Assembly: GCA_003520455.1 (NCBI GenBank)
Contig: DOUV01000953.1
Span: forward strand, 1-5,613
Reading direction: 5' to 3'
Origin: Chloroflexota bacterium
Lineage (GTDB): Bacteria; Chloroflexota; Anaerolineae; Ardenticatenales; Ardenticatenaceae
DNA length: 5,613 nucleotides
Positions within the stretch are counted from its first letter, which is position 1. Each line of letters starts with the position of its first letter. The notes below the pieces were generated by a model, which was given only the letters and a program-made list of their open reading frames with translations, had not been told where the DNA came from and searched no databases. Shown in pieces: positions 5,535-5,613 of this stretch. The position numbers and the translations under genes are program-made.

Positions 5535-5613
5535 TCACGGCCGGCGGGCGGGCGGGGCGCGGCGGGAGAACTCCGCCACCAGCTCCGCGAACACGCGCAG
5601 GCCCCATCCCAGG
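5535..5613 (-). CDS. C-terminal 25 residues of an unidentified protein (cut by window edge)
   Basis: Reading inward from the right edge on the minus strand, the frame gives LGWGLRVFAELVAEFSRR followed by a proline- and arginine-rich tail and a TGA at 5537-5535. The helix-like amphipathic pattern, the G/C-rich third codon positions and a strong hairpin right after the stop suggest a real gene end. Alternative frames here give proline/glycine-rich sequence typical of shadows. The family cannot be named from 25 residues. A histidine kinase partner for the response regulator is a possibility by position only, and the 441-bp gap argues against a shared operon. Confidence 0.45.
   Translation of the reverse strand, partial: LGWGLRVFAELVAEFSRRAPPARRP

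Noticed and set aside
5245..5607. 120-codon minus-strand frame at the right end
   Set aside because: It crosses the low-GC repeat region, changes composition along its length and competes with a better partial frame ending at 5535.

Overview
The window is about 5.6 kb of GC-rich bacterial DNA (roughly two-thirds G+C by eye) and most resembles a member of the Chloroflexota, possibly class Chloroflexia. That placement rests on the style of the secreted proteins, not on a marker gene. One secreted protein carries Ig-like modules with the wording 'PLPATTKASSFTVSWSGSD' and a near-terminal 'RLWLPIAAH' motif. The other is a CAP-domain protein ending in a dockerin-like calcium-loop pair. From memory, both styles are common in this phylum. 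Intergenic DNA is long and full of small palindromic repeats.

Layout from left to right. Positions 1-693 (minus) hold the N-terminal 231 residues of a xylulokinase (XylB-like, FGGY family), cut by the window edge. Just upstream of it, 705-1046 (minus) encodes an unrecognised 113-residue protein, probably in the same operon. Positions 1047-1408 are a divergent intergenic region with a weak promoter and a palindromic operator-like site for the xylB side. The other side holds a leader with two mutually exclusive stems and a clear Shine-Dalgarno site for the next gene. Positions 1409-2401 (plus) encode the secreted CAP/SCP protein with the C-terminal dockerin-like domain. It converges on 2561-3898 (minus), a secreted three-domain beta-sandwich protein. 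The 159-bp gap between them holds three copies of the palindrome GGTGCGNCGCACC.

Positions 3899-4433 contain no gene. They hold two tandem, about 80% identical, 155-bp units with terminal inverted repeats and 8-bp boundary repeats (a MITE-like structure) that end exactly on the stop codon of the next gene. Positions 4434-5093 (minus) encode a NarL/FixJ-type response regulator with all phosphorylation residues and a LuxR-type DNA-binding domain; no sensor kinase is visible. Positions 5094-5534 are non-coding, with a GTGAT heptad array that folds into an 11-bp hairpin and a low-GC island containing a CACGAAT inverted-repeat element. Positions 5535-5613 (minus) look like the last 25 codons of another gene, followed by a strong hairpin.

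The genes do not form one pathway: pentulose phosphorylation, cell-surface or secreted proteins, and signal response sit side by side. The most interesting material is the non-coding DNA. I see four independent families of small palindromic repeats in 5.6 kb but no evidence for a new multi-gene system.
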